Shown here: positions 18,246 through 26,411 of the stretch, piece by piece | Layout of the letters: each line of letters begins with the position of its first letter | How positions within the stretch are numbered: position 1 is the first letter of the stretch | Assembly: GCA_010030245.1 (NCBI GenBank) | Contig: RGPR01000006.1 | Coordinates: forward strand, 1 to 37,953 | Reading direction: 5' to 3' | DNA from: Gammaproteobacteria bacterium | Lineage (GTDB): Bacteria; Pseudomonadota; Gammaproteobacteria; Legionellales; Legionellaceae | Length of the DNA: 37,953 nucleotides | Position numbers and translations under genes: made by a program | Notes under the pieces: model-generated | The model's database searches: none | What the model saw: only the letters and a program-made list of their open reading frames with translations | What the model was told of the DNA's origin: nothing

Positions 18246-18278
18246 AGTATATCACAGCCGTTCGCTGTTCGCGAACAG
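18246..18278 (-). promoter_or_regulatory. Promoter with palindromic operator of the three-gene cassette
   Basis: On the minus strand TATACT (18246-18251) is a good -10 about 30 bases before the regulator start. The perfect 14-bp palindrome CTGTTCGCGAACAG (18265-18278) covers the -35 position, and a further GTTCGC copy abuts it at 18260-18265. Placement over -35 suggests repression, probably by the winged-helix protein. Confidence 0.55.
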
Positions 18279-18513
18279 AAGAACAACAGGAATAGCAAAA
18301 AGCAAAATATAGATATAATGACTTATCAGATGAATGTAATTTATTAAGCAAAAATTGAAAATTAACTATTTGATCTCATATTCCGGTTCGCCATGAAAGT
18401 GTACCTCCGCTAGCAGCTGAAAGTGCTGCCGAACCCCCCCCTGTGTCAGCATAGTTGTCGCCTCTAACTAAAGAGAAAAAGTGATAAAAGGAGCTGACAA
18501 ATGAATAAATTAT

Positions 18514-19767
18514 CTAACGTTTTGTTTTCTTTAGCTCTTCATGTTCAAAAGCTGAAGCCATGCGGTCAATCTCCCTCTTTATCAAACCAAATTGGGTAGC
18601 AACAGATCGCCACTCACTCACGGCTAGCGCAACCTCTTTTATAATTTCAAACGCTCTTGCTTTCTTTATCCGGAAGTCATCAATGACGGAAAGCGCCAAA
18701 TCAATAGAGGCTGCTGGATCATCATAATCTATCGAAGTTGATAACATACGTGCTTTGATTTCCACGGGGGTAGGATTGACATCATAGGCAGGCGACAATC
18801 TCCAACCTTTATGACGATCATATAAAAAACCATGATTTCTTAAATGATCATCTGTGTTTGATATCAGCACGGTGAAGATGATACGCCGCCACAGTTCTTC
18901 TAAATCACTGTTTGGACTTGCACCGTGTTGTGTAATGGCATAAGCAATCTCAAGGTAGCTGTGAGGGTCATTATCCTTTGCGCCCAATATACTCATTGCA
19001 GACAGGAATGGAACACGCTGGGCTGACTGACGGTCAAAACGGCGCAAAATCAGCACCGGCTTGTCCATGATTGATTCCAAACGCCATTGTGTGGTTTTAA
19101 TCCCCGCTTTTTCTGCAAGGGTCAGCGCAACGGCTTCCCAGACAACCACGTTAAATTCGTCATCATTTTTGGGAAACTTAGCGATCGCAAGATGACTGTC
19201 TTTATCTCTAACTGATGCTTTTGGCCGCGATCCACCAAGAGATGACCCAGGAGCCAATAATATTTTCAAATCTTCAGCCGTTTCATCGTCATTGAGATAG
19301 CGTTCAGTTGCTGAAAGGAGTCTAGGGAGTTCGATTAAAGGCGGGATGCTTTCTTTATCTTTGGGGGTTAAGTAAGGCCCGCCATCTTCTAACGAAAAAC
19401 GTAAAGCGCCCTGACGAGCTTCATCATTAACGCTTAACAGATAATCTGCTTCTGACAGTGTTCTTGCAGCCTCTCTCGCCGATTTGGCGCGCATACTTTC
19501 TGCTCGGCGCATCAAAACGCGACCCCAGCGATCTGGCGCAGAATCACCAATAGCACCGAATAATATCTGGTCTGGTGTAGTATGAAATGCTCCTGAGGTT
19601 AACTGAAGAGCGGGATCAAGAGCAAACTTTTCCGAATGTTTCAGCCAGTCCGGATCATATTCAAAGGATGCACTTTGTCGAGCGCCACGCTGATGAAACC
19701 AGAGCTTGCCGACCTTATGTGTTTCTTCACCAAGCTCAATCGAAACATAAATTTGTTGGCTACTCAT
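18514..19767 (-). CDS. hipA: HipA-like Ser/Thr kinase toxin
   Basis: Toxin of a type II system; E. coli HipA phosphorylates glutamyl-tRNA synthetase. From ATG 19767 it has 417 residues. The N-terminal HipA domain (EDxPDRWG-like GDSAPDRWG at about 74-82) is followed by the kinase glycine/serine loop GSSLGGSRPKA (174-184), the catalytic NTDDHLRNHGF (304-314) and the metal-binding YDVNP (328-332), so the kinase looks intact. The start is set by the 8-base ATGAGTAG overlap with the hipB stop and by AAGGGG just upstream; the frame is open 32 codons further. The target in this organism is unknown. Confidence 0.93.
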   Translation of the reverse strand: MSSQQIYVSIELGEETHKVGKLWFHQRGARQSASFEYDPDWLKHSEKFALDPALQLTSGAFHTTPDQILFGAIGDSAPDRWGRVLMRRAESMRAKSAREAARTLSEADYLLSVNDEARQGALRFSLEDGGPYLTPKDKESIPPLIELPRLLSATERYLNDDETAEDLKILLAPGSSLGGSRPKASVRDKDSHLAIAKFPKNDDEFNVVVWEAVALTLAEKAGIKTTQWRLESIMDKPVLILRRFDRQSAQRVPFLSAMSILGAKDNDPHSYLEIAYAITQHGASPNSDLEELWRRIIFTVLISNTDDHLRNHGFLYDRHKGWRLSPAYDVNPTPVEIKARMLSTSIDYDDPAASIDLALSVIDDFRIKKARAFEIIKEVALAVSEWRSVATQFGLIKREIDRMASAFEHEELKKTKR

Positions 19768-20095
19768 TTGTATCCCCTTTATTGCCTTGTGGTGTTCTAA
19801 TTCTTTTCGGGAGATTTTCTTCTTCAAGTTCACGGCCGACAATATCATGAGAAGCATCTGCAACGAGTGCCAAATGTTCAGACATTCCTAAAACAAAAAG
19901 AGCAGACGCATACGCACCCATGGATACGCTTGGATCGCCTTTTTCAATCTTGGATAAAGTGATGCGAGAAAATCCAGCACGCTCCGACATAAGCTTCATA
20001 GCTATACGGCGACGGCGACGCGCATCACTAATATTCTTGCCCAACCTTCTTAAATCTTTCTGCACTGGAATGGGTAAATGTGTTTTTTTACTCAT
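19760..20095 (-). CDS. hipB: HipB-like XRE-family antitoxin
   Basis: DNA-binding antitoxin of 111 residues that neutralises HipA and represses the operon. A Cro/C1-type helix-turn-helix spans about residues 15-70 (ISDARRRRRIAMKLMSERAG then SRITLSKIEKGDPSVS). The C-terminal tail is acidic then basic and probably flexible. AGGA lies 7 bases before the ATG. It overlaps hipA by 8 bases, the usual antitoxin-first arrangement. An inverted repeat stands just upstream. Confidence 0.93.
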   Translation of the reverse strand: MSKKTHLPIPVQKDLRRLGKNISDARRRRRIAMKLMSERAGFSRITLSKIEKGDPSVSMGAYASALFVLGMSEHLALVADASHDIVGRELEEENLPKRIRTPQGNKGDTNE

Positions 20096-20120
20096 ATTTC
20101 AATCCTAATGTATTCTTTAG

Positions 20121-20145
20121 TTTACCTTATATCATATTATGTAAA
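20121..20145 (-). promoter_or_regulatory. Inverted-repeat operator of hipBA
   Basis: TTTACCTTATA and TATTATGTAAA are inverted half-sites with 9 of 11 positions matching and a 3-base spacer, about 26 bases upstream of the hipB start. The repeat contains AT-rich -10-like hexamers on the minus strand, so HipB binding would block the promoter. Confidence 0.55.
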
Positions 20146-20261
20146 TAATAGGATGCATTAAGAAAAAAAACAAGTGATTGATAAATTAATGTATATTATC
20201 CTTATCATTAAAATTATTAACGCAAAGAATAATATACTTAATCTCTCGTTTGAGGGCATCC

Positions 20262-20505
20262 TTCAAGTGCGAAATGCAATTGAAAAAAGACATGAACAAA
20301 CAATAGAGTGAGTCACATAATATTTGATATTCTTAAGGTGCTAACCAATAAGGAATATTCATGCCCAAAGGCTTTCATCATGTGACTCAAGAGCTATGCG
20401 CTAAAAGCAATAGCAACGCCTCAGAATAAAATTGCTGGGCGATTAAAGCTTGAAGGTCACTTCATTTCACATAAATCAATTTATCGATATATCCGTGAAT
20501 AAGAG
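20262..20505 (+). mobile_element. IS30-family relic, copy A
   Basis: Left end and broken transposase start of an IS30-family element. A ribosome site AAGGA and ATG 20361 begin MPKGFHHVTQE. A frameshift follows, the next frame gives YALKAIATPQNKIA, then an internal deletion joins GRLKLEGHFISHKSIYRYI and the frame ends. The first 175 bases match copy B at 31909 with about seven differences by eye, but the internal deletion differs. The DDE catalytic part is absent. Confidence 0.85.
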
Positions 20506-21085
20506 GCTCTTGTAGATGGATAGCATCAGTAATGTGAATGCATAGTGATCACCCGTTTGAAGCCGGTACTTTCAATTATGCTTGGCATAACAACGTTAAC
20601 GCCAAGTCATTCAGAAGTAGTTCGGGTAATTTTCCCTCGAACAATATTTTTAAAGCCTGGGATGTTTTCATACCATGTTTTTGAGCGGTTAAGGGATAAC
20701 TTCGTACCTGGAAAAAATCTTGGCGCCGTCTTTCACTCCAAAACTTATCAGGTCAAATTAACAATGATCATGAGGTGATAACGGAGTCTGAGAGTGGGCT
20801 CCTGAAGGGATGCATTTGATTAGCGAGGGTAAAGAAAATTATAAGTCCTAAGGAAGTCTTTTTGTGCTAAGAAATTGTTTGAGGAAATTTGGGTCATTGG
20901 TTCTATATTAAACGCGCACATGGCATAATACCATGCTAGGGTCTAATCAAATTATCTTAATCCATCGCCTTTATAGGGGGACCGGGTTGTCAAAAGGATA
21001 GTTGGTTTTTTCAATGGGTGATGTCTGGTTTCTTTGATAATAAGACGAAAATAGACATCAATTTTTATGAAGCAAGCAGGCTAAG
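20506..21085. other. Non-coding / decayed stretch before murB
   Basis: I see no convincing gene. A 77-codon frame at 20545-20778 has no recognisable motif and probably reflects decayed mobile-element sequence. A short CATGG...CCATG inverted repeat lies at 20919-20935. No copy of the tmRNA 3' end was found here by eye, so the right end of the island is not marked by a visible direct repeat. Confidence 0.5.
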
Positions 21086-22102
21086 ATGATAAAACAACCG
21101 TTTAATTTAAAAGATTATAACACCTTCGGTTTTGAAGTGTTGGCTCAGGCTGGTGCTATCGTAGGTTCTGTTGCTGAATTAAATGAGGCGATCGTTGCAG
21201 CAAAATTAAAACAATTGCCATTGATGATTATTGGTGATGGCAGTAATGTTGTTTTGAAAAATAATTTACCACTCTTTGCTGTGGTGATGAGAATTCCTGG
21301 CATTGAAAAAATAGATGAGGACATGAATCATGTCTATATTCGGGTAGGGGCAGGTATTGAATGGGATGAACTTGTTCACTACAGTCTACATCAGGGCTGG
21401 TATGGCTTAGAAAATTTATCCATTATTCCAGGGACAGTAGGGGCGTGTCCGATACAAAATGTTGGGGCTTACGGTGTTGAAATTAAAGATTTTTTTCATG
21501 AGCTAACAGCTGTTGAAATTGATAGCGTGGCTGAGAAAATTTTTTCGAAAGAGGCATGTGAGTTTAAATATCGAGATTCAATTTTTAAAAATGAGTATCG
21601 AGATCAATATGTGATTACCTCGGTAACATTTAGATTAAATAAACGTCCTAAATTGAATTTAAACGACCGCAACTTGCGTCATGAGCTGCGCCATCTTGCT
21701 GAAGATGAGATCACAGCTTTACATCTGAGAGAGGCTGTAATTGCTATTCGTACGCGGCGTCTTCCCAATCCCAAATACATCGGTAATGCAGGAAGCTTTT
21801 TTATGAATCCGATTATTGATGAAGCTTTGTTTCATGATATATACGCGCAATATGAAGATTTGGTATTTACCTTACTTGCACATAATCAGTATAAAATTTC
21901 AGCGGCTTGGTTGGTTGATAAATGCGGTTGGAAGGGGTATCAAGAAAATGCTGTTGGTGTTTTTGAAGTGAATGCTTTGGTGCTTATTAATCGTGGCGGA
22001 GGAACGGCTGATGAATTGCTCGCTTTGTCCCATAAAATACAACAAAGTGTGTTTGACACCTTTGGGGTCAATTTAAAAATGGAGCCCAGACTTTATGCTT
22101 GA
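21086..22102 (+). CDS. murB: UDP-N-acetylenolpyruvoylglucosamine reductase (type I MurB)
   Basis: FAD enzyme completing UDP-MurNAc synthesis for peptidoglycan. The 338-residue length and presence of the Tyr loop mark the E. coli-type (type I). The FAD-binding segment IIGDGSNVVLKN is at about 48-59, followed by IPGTVGACPIQNVGAYGVE, the YRDSIFK active-site region, GNAGSFF with the proton-donor Ser, and the C-terminal MEPR with the catalytic Glu. Two basic positions differ from E. coli as I recall it: the Lys of KLPDP is Arg, and the Lys of FFKNP is Met. It stands alone, orientated away from the island, with AGG 5 bases before ATG. Confidence 0.96.
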   Translation: MIKQPFNLKDYNTFGFEVLAQAGAIVGSVAELNEAIVAAKLKQLPLMIIGDGSNVVLKNNLPLFAVVMRIPGIEKIDEDMNHVYIRVGAGIEWDELVHYSLHQGWYGLENLSIIPGTVGACPIQNVGAYGVEIKDFFHELTAVEIDSVAEKIFSKEACEFKYRDSIFKNEYRDQYVITSVTFRLNKRPKLNLNDRNLRHELRHLAEDEITALHLREAVIAIRTRRLPNPKYIGNAGSFFMNPIIDEALFHDIYAQYEDLVFTLLAHNQYKISAAWLVDKCGWKGYQENAVGVFEVNALVLINRGGGTADELLALSHKIQQSVFDTFGVNLKMEPRLYA

Positions 22103-22194
22103 GCATGGCGCTTGTTGATTTTCTCTAGAATATGGATAAAATGCCTCCATTTATTCGTTAAATATCAATCGAAAAAATATAAGTGTTTTTCACT

Positions 22195-22203
22195 TGGTAT
22201 AAT
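22195..22203 (+). promoter_or_regulatory. Extended -10 promoter upstream of glutaminase
   Basis: TGGTATAAT (TGn plus TATAAT) ends 41 bases before the glutaminase ATG. A small inverted repeat AAGTG-TTTTT-CACTT (22181-22195) abuts it and could be an operator or chance. Confidence 0.5.
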
Positions 22204-22244
22204 AATGTGCTAAAATAAAACATATAGATTTTACAAGATAAACA

Positions 22245-23168
22245 ATGCTACTAAACATAGATATATTAAAAAAAATTGTCCAAGATGCTGAGGCCTGCCA
22301 TGAGGGAGAGACCGCAGACTATATTCCTGAACTTGCAAATGTTGATAAAAATATAACAGCTATTGCGGTATTACCATTAAATGACGCACCTATTATATAT
22401 AGTAATGCACCCTGTACGCCTGTGACTTTACAAAGTACCAGTAAGCTTATCCCATTAATTGGTTTGCTTGAAGAATTAGGGGTTGATCAAGTGTTAGATT
22501 GGGTCAAGGTTGAGCCTTCTGGGGATGATTTTGCCTCGATTACTCGACTTGAACGCTTTGGTCCTAAGCCATCTAACCCGATGCTAAATGCAGGTGCTAT
22601 TGCGCTTTGCTCACGAATTCCTGGCGTGGGTGAAGCTCAATTTGCATGGCTTGAACGTTGGAATCAACGTTTATTCAATCAACGCTTAACAATCAATCCA
22701 CTCGTATTTGCTTCAGAAAAGAGAACAGGGGACAGAAATAGAGCGCTTGCGTACTTATTGCAAAGTCGACATAATCTTGGGCATCCTGTGAATGAGACAC
22801 TTGATTTGTATTTTACGCTCTGTTCTTATGAGGCAACGCTTGAGCAAATGCTTTATTTACCCAGTCTTCTTGCCAATGGCGGACGCTGTCCGGTAACAGG
22901 TGCAGAAATCATTTCGCAAACGACTTGCGAAATTACCATCGCCATTATGGCGACTTGTGGGCTTTATGATGAAACGGGGACCCATATGGTTAAAACAGGG
23001 ATGCCTGCTAAAAGTGGGGTCTCAGGATACACCATCGCGCTTGTACCTGGGAAAGCCGGCATTGTGGTTTTAAGCCCGAGGGTGAATCTCAAAGGAAATT
23101 CAATTCGGGGAGAAATCATGCTCGAGGCTTTATCGAAAGCCATGAAATGGCATTTTGCCTCCCCTTAA
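22245..23168 (+). CDS. glsA: Glutaminase (serine-dependent beta-lactamase-like family)
   Basis: Converts glutamine to glutamate and ammonia in the cytosol. The 307 residues match the bacterial glutaminase length. The active-site SxxK is STSK in VTLQSTSKLIPL, with SNPMLNAGAIAL (Asn), the Glu and Asn in SEKRTGDRNRALA, YFTLCSYE, GLYDETG with the substrate Tyr, and the C-terminal KSGVSGYTIALVPGKAGI. The ribosome binding site is weak. It could contribute ammonia and glutamate for an amino-acid-fed metabolism. It is convergent with queF, whose stop lies 2 bases away. Confidence 0.95.
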   Translation: MLLNIDILKKIVQDAEACHEGETADYIPELANVDKNITAIAVLPLNDAPIIYSNAPCTPVTLQSTSKLIPLIGLLEELGVDQVLDWVKVEPSGDDFASITRLERFGPKPSNPMLNAGAIALCSRIPGVGEAQFAWLERWNQRLFNQRLTINPLVFASEKRTGDRNRALAYLLQSRHNLGHPVNETLDLYFTLCSYEATLEQMLYLPSLLANGGRCPVTGAEIISQTTCEITIAIMATCGLYDETGTHMVKTGMPAKSGVSGYTIALVPGKAGIVVLSPRVNLKGNSIRGEIMLEALSKAMKWHFASP

Positions 23169-23170
23169 GT

Positions 23171-24010
23171 TCACTGCCTGATTAAACGCAATAGCGGCGC
23201 TTTAATGTCTTTTTCAGTTGATCGGATTGGGTTGATATCTAATCCGCCACGTCGCGTATAGCGACCATACACAGTAAGCATTGTGGGTTTACAATGACGC
23301 ATGATGTCAACAAAGATACGTTCAATACATTGTTCATGAAATTCGTTGTGATCGCGAAAAGACACAATATACTCAAGCAGCGATTCATCAATGATTTTAG
23401 GCCCCTGATAATGAATGAATACACTACCCCAGTCTGGTTGGTGAGTCACCAAACAATTCGATTTTAATAAATGAGAGAATATTTTCTCTTCAACAATCTG
23501 GCTCGTGGTTTTCAAGACTGAGGGATTAAGTTCAAATTTATCAAGACTAATGTCTAAATCATCGAGACAGCGGCCATTAAAATCAGTAATATTTTGGAAA
23601 AATTCAGCCTGATGAAGCGGATGAAGGGTGACTTCAGCCGCTGCTTTAACTCGCGATGAGATATCTTTTTGAATCACTTCAGCGAGCGTTTGCGTATTTT
23701 CAAAGCGACTATTATTGAAGGTGTTAAAATAAAGTTTCATTGACTTGGATTCGATGATACATGGAGAGTGACAGTCATAACGAATCATGGCAACAAAAAC
23801 CATGGGTTTGCCTTTAAGATTTAAACATGATACTTCATAGTGGTTCCAAATGTCATGACCATAGAAAGGTGGCTTTACCAAGTCAATGCCAATTTCTAAA
23901 CGTTTTTCCTTGCGTTCAATGGGAAAAAGTGTTGACGCATCATATTGATTGACGTAGCTGGAATGTTTGCCTAGTTCAAGGCTTGGATTGAGGGTGAAGT
24001 TAACGGTCAT
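23171..24010 (-). CDS. queF: NADPH-dependent 7-cyano-7-deazaguanine reductase (long form QueF)
   Basis: Reduces preQ0 to preQ1 in queuosine synthesis. The 279-residue bimodular (YqcD-type) form is used here. The N-terminal half has the QueF motif ESKSMKLYFNTFNNSRF. The C-terminal half carries the catalytic Cys in SNCLVTHQPDWGS, with the Asp of QPDW, and ends with YGRYTRRGGLDINPIR. ATG 24010 is preferred to a GTG five codons upstream because family members start near this Met. queE for the same pathway is about 6 kb away on the same strand. Confidence 0.96.
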   Translation of the reverse strand: MTVNFTLNPSLELGKHSSYVNQYDASTLFPIERKEKRLEIGIDLVKPPFYGHDIWNHYEVSCLNLKGKPMVFVAMIRYDCHSPCIIESKSMKLYFNTFNNSRFENTQTLAEVIQKDISSRVKAAAEVTLHPLHQAEFFQNITDFNGRCLDDLDISLDKFELNPSVLKTTSQIVEEKIFSHLLKSNCLVTHQPDWGSVFIHYQGPKIIDESLLEYIVSFRDHNEFHEQCIERIFVDIMRHCKPTMLTVYGRYTRRGGLDINPIRSTEKDIKAPLLRLIRQ

Positions 24011-24114
24011 GTGTTTATATCTCACAAATTAAATTGTTATATATTAAATCATAGAATCGCTTTTTTCGCCAATTTATGCTATCTTAGCTTCGATGGTTTT
24101 ACTGTGGAGTTATG

Positions 24115-25698
24115 ATGAAAATGTTGATTAATTGTTATCGTCAAGGATTCTTGGCAAAAAAAACTTGGGTTCCAAATATCATTGCTGGCATTATTGTTGG
24201 TATTGTGGCTTTGCCTTTGGCGATGGCTTTTGCTATTGCTTCAGGTGCAAAACCTGAGCAAGGGATTTATACGGCAATTGTTGCAGGTATTATGGTGTCT
24301 TTATTTGGCGGTAGCCGTGTACAAATTGCAGGACCAACAGGCGCATTTATCGTTATTTTATCTGGCATAACTGCAAAATATGGTATGGAAGGATTACAGC
24401 TTGCAACACTGCTTGCTGGCTTCATGTTGGTGTTGATGGGGCTGATGCGTCTTGGCGGGGTGATGCAGTTTATCCCTTACCCAGTCATTTTGGGTTTCAC
24501 AGCAGGCGTGGCCTTGGTAATTTGGGTTGGACAATGGCCTTCATTTTTTGGGCTTCCGGCTATCAGTGGCCATCATTTTCATGAAAAACTATTTTATACC
24601 TTACAAGCATTCCCCCAGATTGATTGGCCAACAACAATGCTTGCGGTTTTGGGTTTAGCAATTACGCTATTGATCCCTAAAATTACATGGATGAAACGTA
24701 TACCTGGTACGTTGGTCGCCTTGCTTGTAGTGACTATTTTGCAATATGTTTTACAATTTCCAACCGTCATGACCATTGGTAAAGCCTATGGTGGGATTCC
24801 CAGTGGATTGCCCAGTTTTCATTTGCCTAACTGGACTGTAGATCAGGCCTTAGATTTGATTGGACCTGCTTTTTCTATTGCGCTATTGGGAGCCATTGAA
24901 TCGTTATTATCAGCAGTCGTTGCCGATGGCATGACAGGCAATCGCCATCATAGTAATCAAGAGTTAATTGGGCAGGGGCTGGCCAACATTCTGGTGCCTT
25001 TTGCGAATGGTTTTGCGGCAACTGGTGCCATTGCAAGAACAGCAACCAATATTCGAAATGGTGGAACCAATCCTATTGCGGGTGTGGTACATGGCTTGAC
25101 CTTGGTGGCCATCTTGCTCTTTTTAGCACCTCTAGCGAGCCATATTCCACTTGCAGTGCTAGCTTCAGTATTATTTGTAGTCTGTTGGAATATGAGCGAA
25201 TTGCCTCATTGCATTAAGATGTTCAAATCTGCGCCTAGAAGTGATGTGCTCATTATGCTGGTGACCTTTTTGTTAACCATAACAGTTGATTTGGTATTTG
25301 CTGTTCAAATGGGAGTATTACTTGGCATTTTATACTTCTTTATGAAAATGTCTAAAAGTTTGGATGTTGAGCTTAAGCATTTGCAGGGCATGAGTGAAGA
25401 ACATGTTAGCAATGCTTTGGAATTTGTGGTGCAAGGACCGGTATTTTTTGGGGCCGTGGAGCGCCTTGAACAGGCAATGAGCTATCAACCAGACGCGATA
25501 AAAATGATAAGCATTCGTTTTGCATGGGTGCCAATGATAGATATTACGGCTATTCGATGTCTTGAAAAGTTAATTGCCAATTGGCAGGCGCAAGGCATTC
25601 ATGTCAAGCTCAAGGGTGTGAATCAACTTATCCAGAAGAGACTGATGAAAAGTGGTCTTTGGGATAAGGTTGGTGAGGATAATATTGAATCGAGGTAA
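24115..25698 (+). CDS. SulP-family anion permease with STAS domain
   Basis: Inner-membrane anion transporter of the SulP/SLC26 family, for sulfate, bicarbonate or a dicarboxylate. The N-terminal signature PNIIAGIIVGIVALPLAMAF and GGSRVQIAGPTGAFIVIL are typical, followed by about 12-14 membrane spans to residue 410. The cytoplasmic STAS domain spans about residues 430-520, with the conserved loop VPMIDITAI. Of three nearby Met codons, ATG 24115 is chosen because GGAG lies 5 bases before it. An intrinsic terminator follows directly. The substrate is not readable. Confidence 0.93.
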   Translation: MKMLINCYRQGFLAKKTWVPNIIAGIIVGIVALPLAMAFAIASGAKPEQGIYTAIVAGIMVSLFGGSRVQIAGPTGAFIVILSGITAKYGMEGLQLATLLAGFMLVLMGLMRLGGVMQFIPYPVILGFTAGVALVIWVGQWPSFFGLPAISGHHFHEKLFYTLQAFPQIDWPTTMLAVLGLAITLLIPKITWMKRIPGTLVALLVVTILQYVLQFPTVMTIGKAYGGIPSGLPSFHLPNWTVDQALDLIGPAFSIALLGAIESLLSAVVADGMTGNRHHSNQELIGQGLANILVPFANGFAATGAIARTATNIRNGGTNPIAGVVHGLTLVAILLFLAPLASHIPLAVLASVLFVVCWNMSELPHCIKMFKSAPRSDVLIMLVTFLLTITVDLVFAVQMGVLLGILYFFMKMSKSLDVELKHLQGMSEEHVSNALEFVVQGPVFFGAVERLEQAMSYQPDAIKMISIRFAWVPMIDITAIRCLEKLIANWQAQGIHVKLKGVNQLIQKRLMKSGLWDKVGEDNIESR

Positions 25699-25705
25699 GT
25701 ATCAT

Positions 25706-25735
25706 AAGGGGCTTTTAAGCCCCTTTATTTTTTTT
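25706..25735 (+). terminator. Intrinsic terminator after the SulP gene
   Basis: AAGGGGCTT (25706-25714) pairs with AAGCCCCTT (25717-25725), followed by TTA and a run of eight T. It stops the SulP transcript before the convergent yajQ gene; its T-run reaches the yajQ stop codon. Confidence 0.85.
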
Positions 25736-26219
25736 AGTCGCGAAAGTTATTGAATTGTAGCGGCCTATCAAATTCTTCCTTTTTAAGAAGTGCGATGGTG
25801 TCTTGGAGATCATCGCGACTTTTTCCTGTAATTCGAACTTTATCACCTTGGATACTGCTTTGGATCTTTAATTTCGAATCCTTTAAAAACTTTGTGATTT
25901 TTTTAGCGCAATCTTGATCAATACCTTCTTTAAACGCAATGTTTAAGCTATACATTTTACCATGGTGATCAGGCTTTTCAGGAAAGATGACACCACTTAG
26001 GTTTAAGTGTAATCTGGCACTTTGCGATCTAAACACTTGTTCCATTTGTTGTACTTGGAAATCTGATTCAGTTGTTAGCGTAACCGTTTGTTCTTTTAAT
26101 TCAGCGCTAGCTTGAATGCCTTTGAAATCGAAACGATTAGATATTTCTCTTTGGGTGTTGTCAACCACATGTTTTAAATTAACTTCGTCAAGTTCACAAA
26201 CAATATCAAATGAAGGCAT
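25734..26219 (-). CDS. yajQ: YajQ-family nucleotide-binding protein
   Basis: Small cytosolic protein of 161 residues; homologues bind nucleotides or cyclic-di-GMP, and the physiological role is not settled. It begins MPSFDIVCELDEVNLKHVVD and has the family signatures NRFDFKG and KSKRDDLQ-like GKSRDDLQDTIALLK, ending in RPLQFNNFRD. ATG 26219 gives the family's normal start; the frame is open 18 codons further upstream without homology. GAGA lies 8 bases before the ATG. It is monocistronic. Confidence 0.96.
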   Translation of the reverse strand: MPSFDIVCELDEVNLKHVVDNTQREISNRFDFKGIQASAELKEQTVTLTTESDFQVQQMEQVFRSQSARLHLNLSGVIFPEKPDHHGKMYSLNIAFKEGIDQDCAKKITKFLKDSKLKIQSSIQGDKVRITGKSRDDLQDTIALLKKEEFDRPLQFNNFRD

Positions 26220-26411
26220 GGTTATTCTCGTTGGGAAAAAATTGATTATAAAATGATTAAAAATGCGAATCAATTTCTTTGAGCGCCATGAGATGGTTTA
26301 TCGTGATCAAACACTTTTTTTGATTAATTGTTGTGCTAGATTCAATTAAAATACTGGCCTTCCTCATCATTTAGGTTTAAGATTTCTGCATTGATTTTTA
26401 CAAGGTTTGTT

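Noticed and set aside
18265-18278. LexA (SOS) box in front of the winged-helix gene
   Set aside because: The palindrome has CTGT and ACAG separated by 6 bases; the gammaproteobacterial LexA box needs 8. The resemblance is only partial.
20545-20778. 77-codon open frame between the IS30 relic and murB
   Set aside because: No ribosome site, no recognised motif and it lies in decayed sequence. The opposite strand reads equally well, so coding is not supported.
20506-21085. Right attachment site (copy of the ssrA 3' end)
   Set aside because: No stretch resembling the last 20 bases of ssrA was found by eye in this interval.
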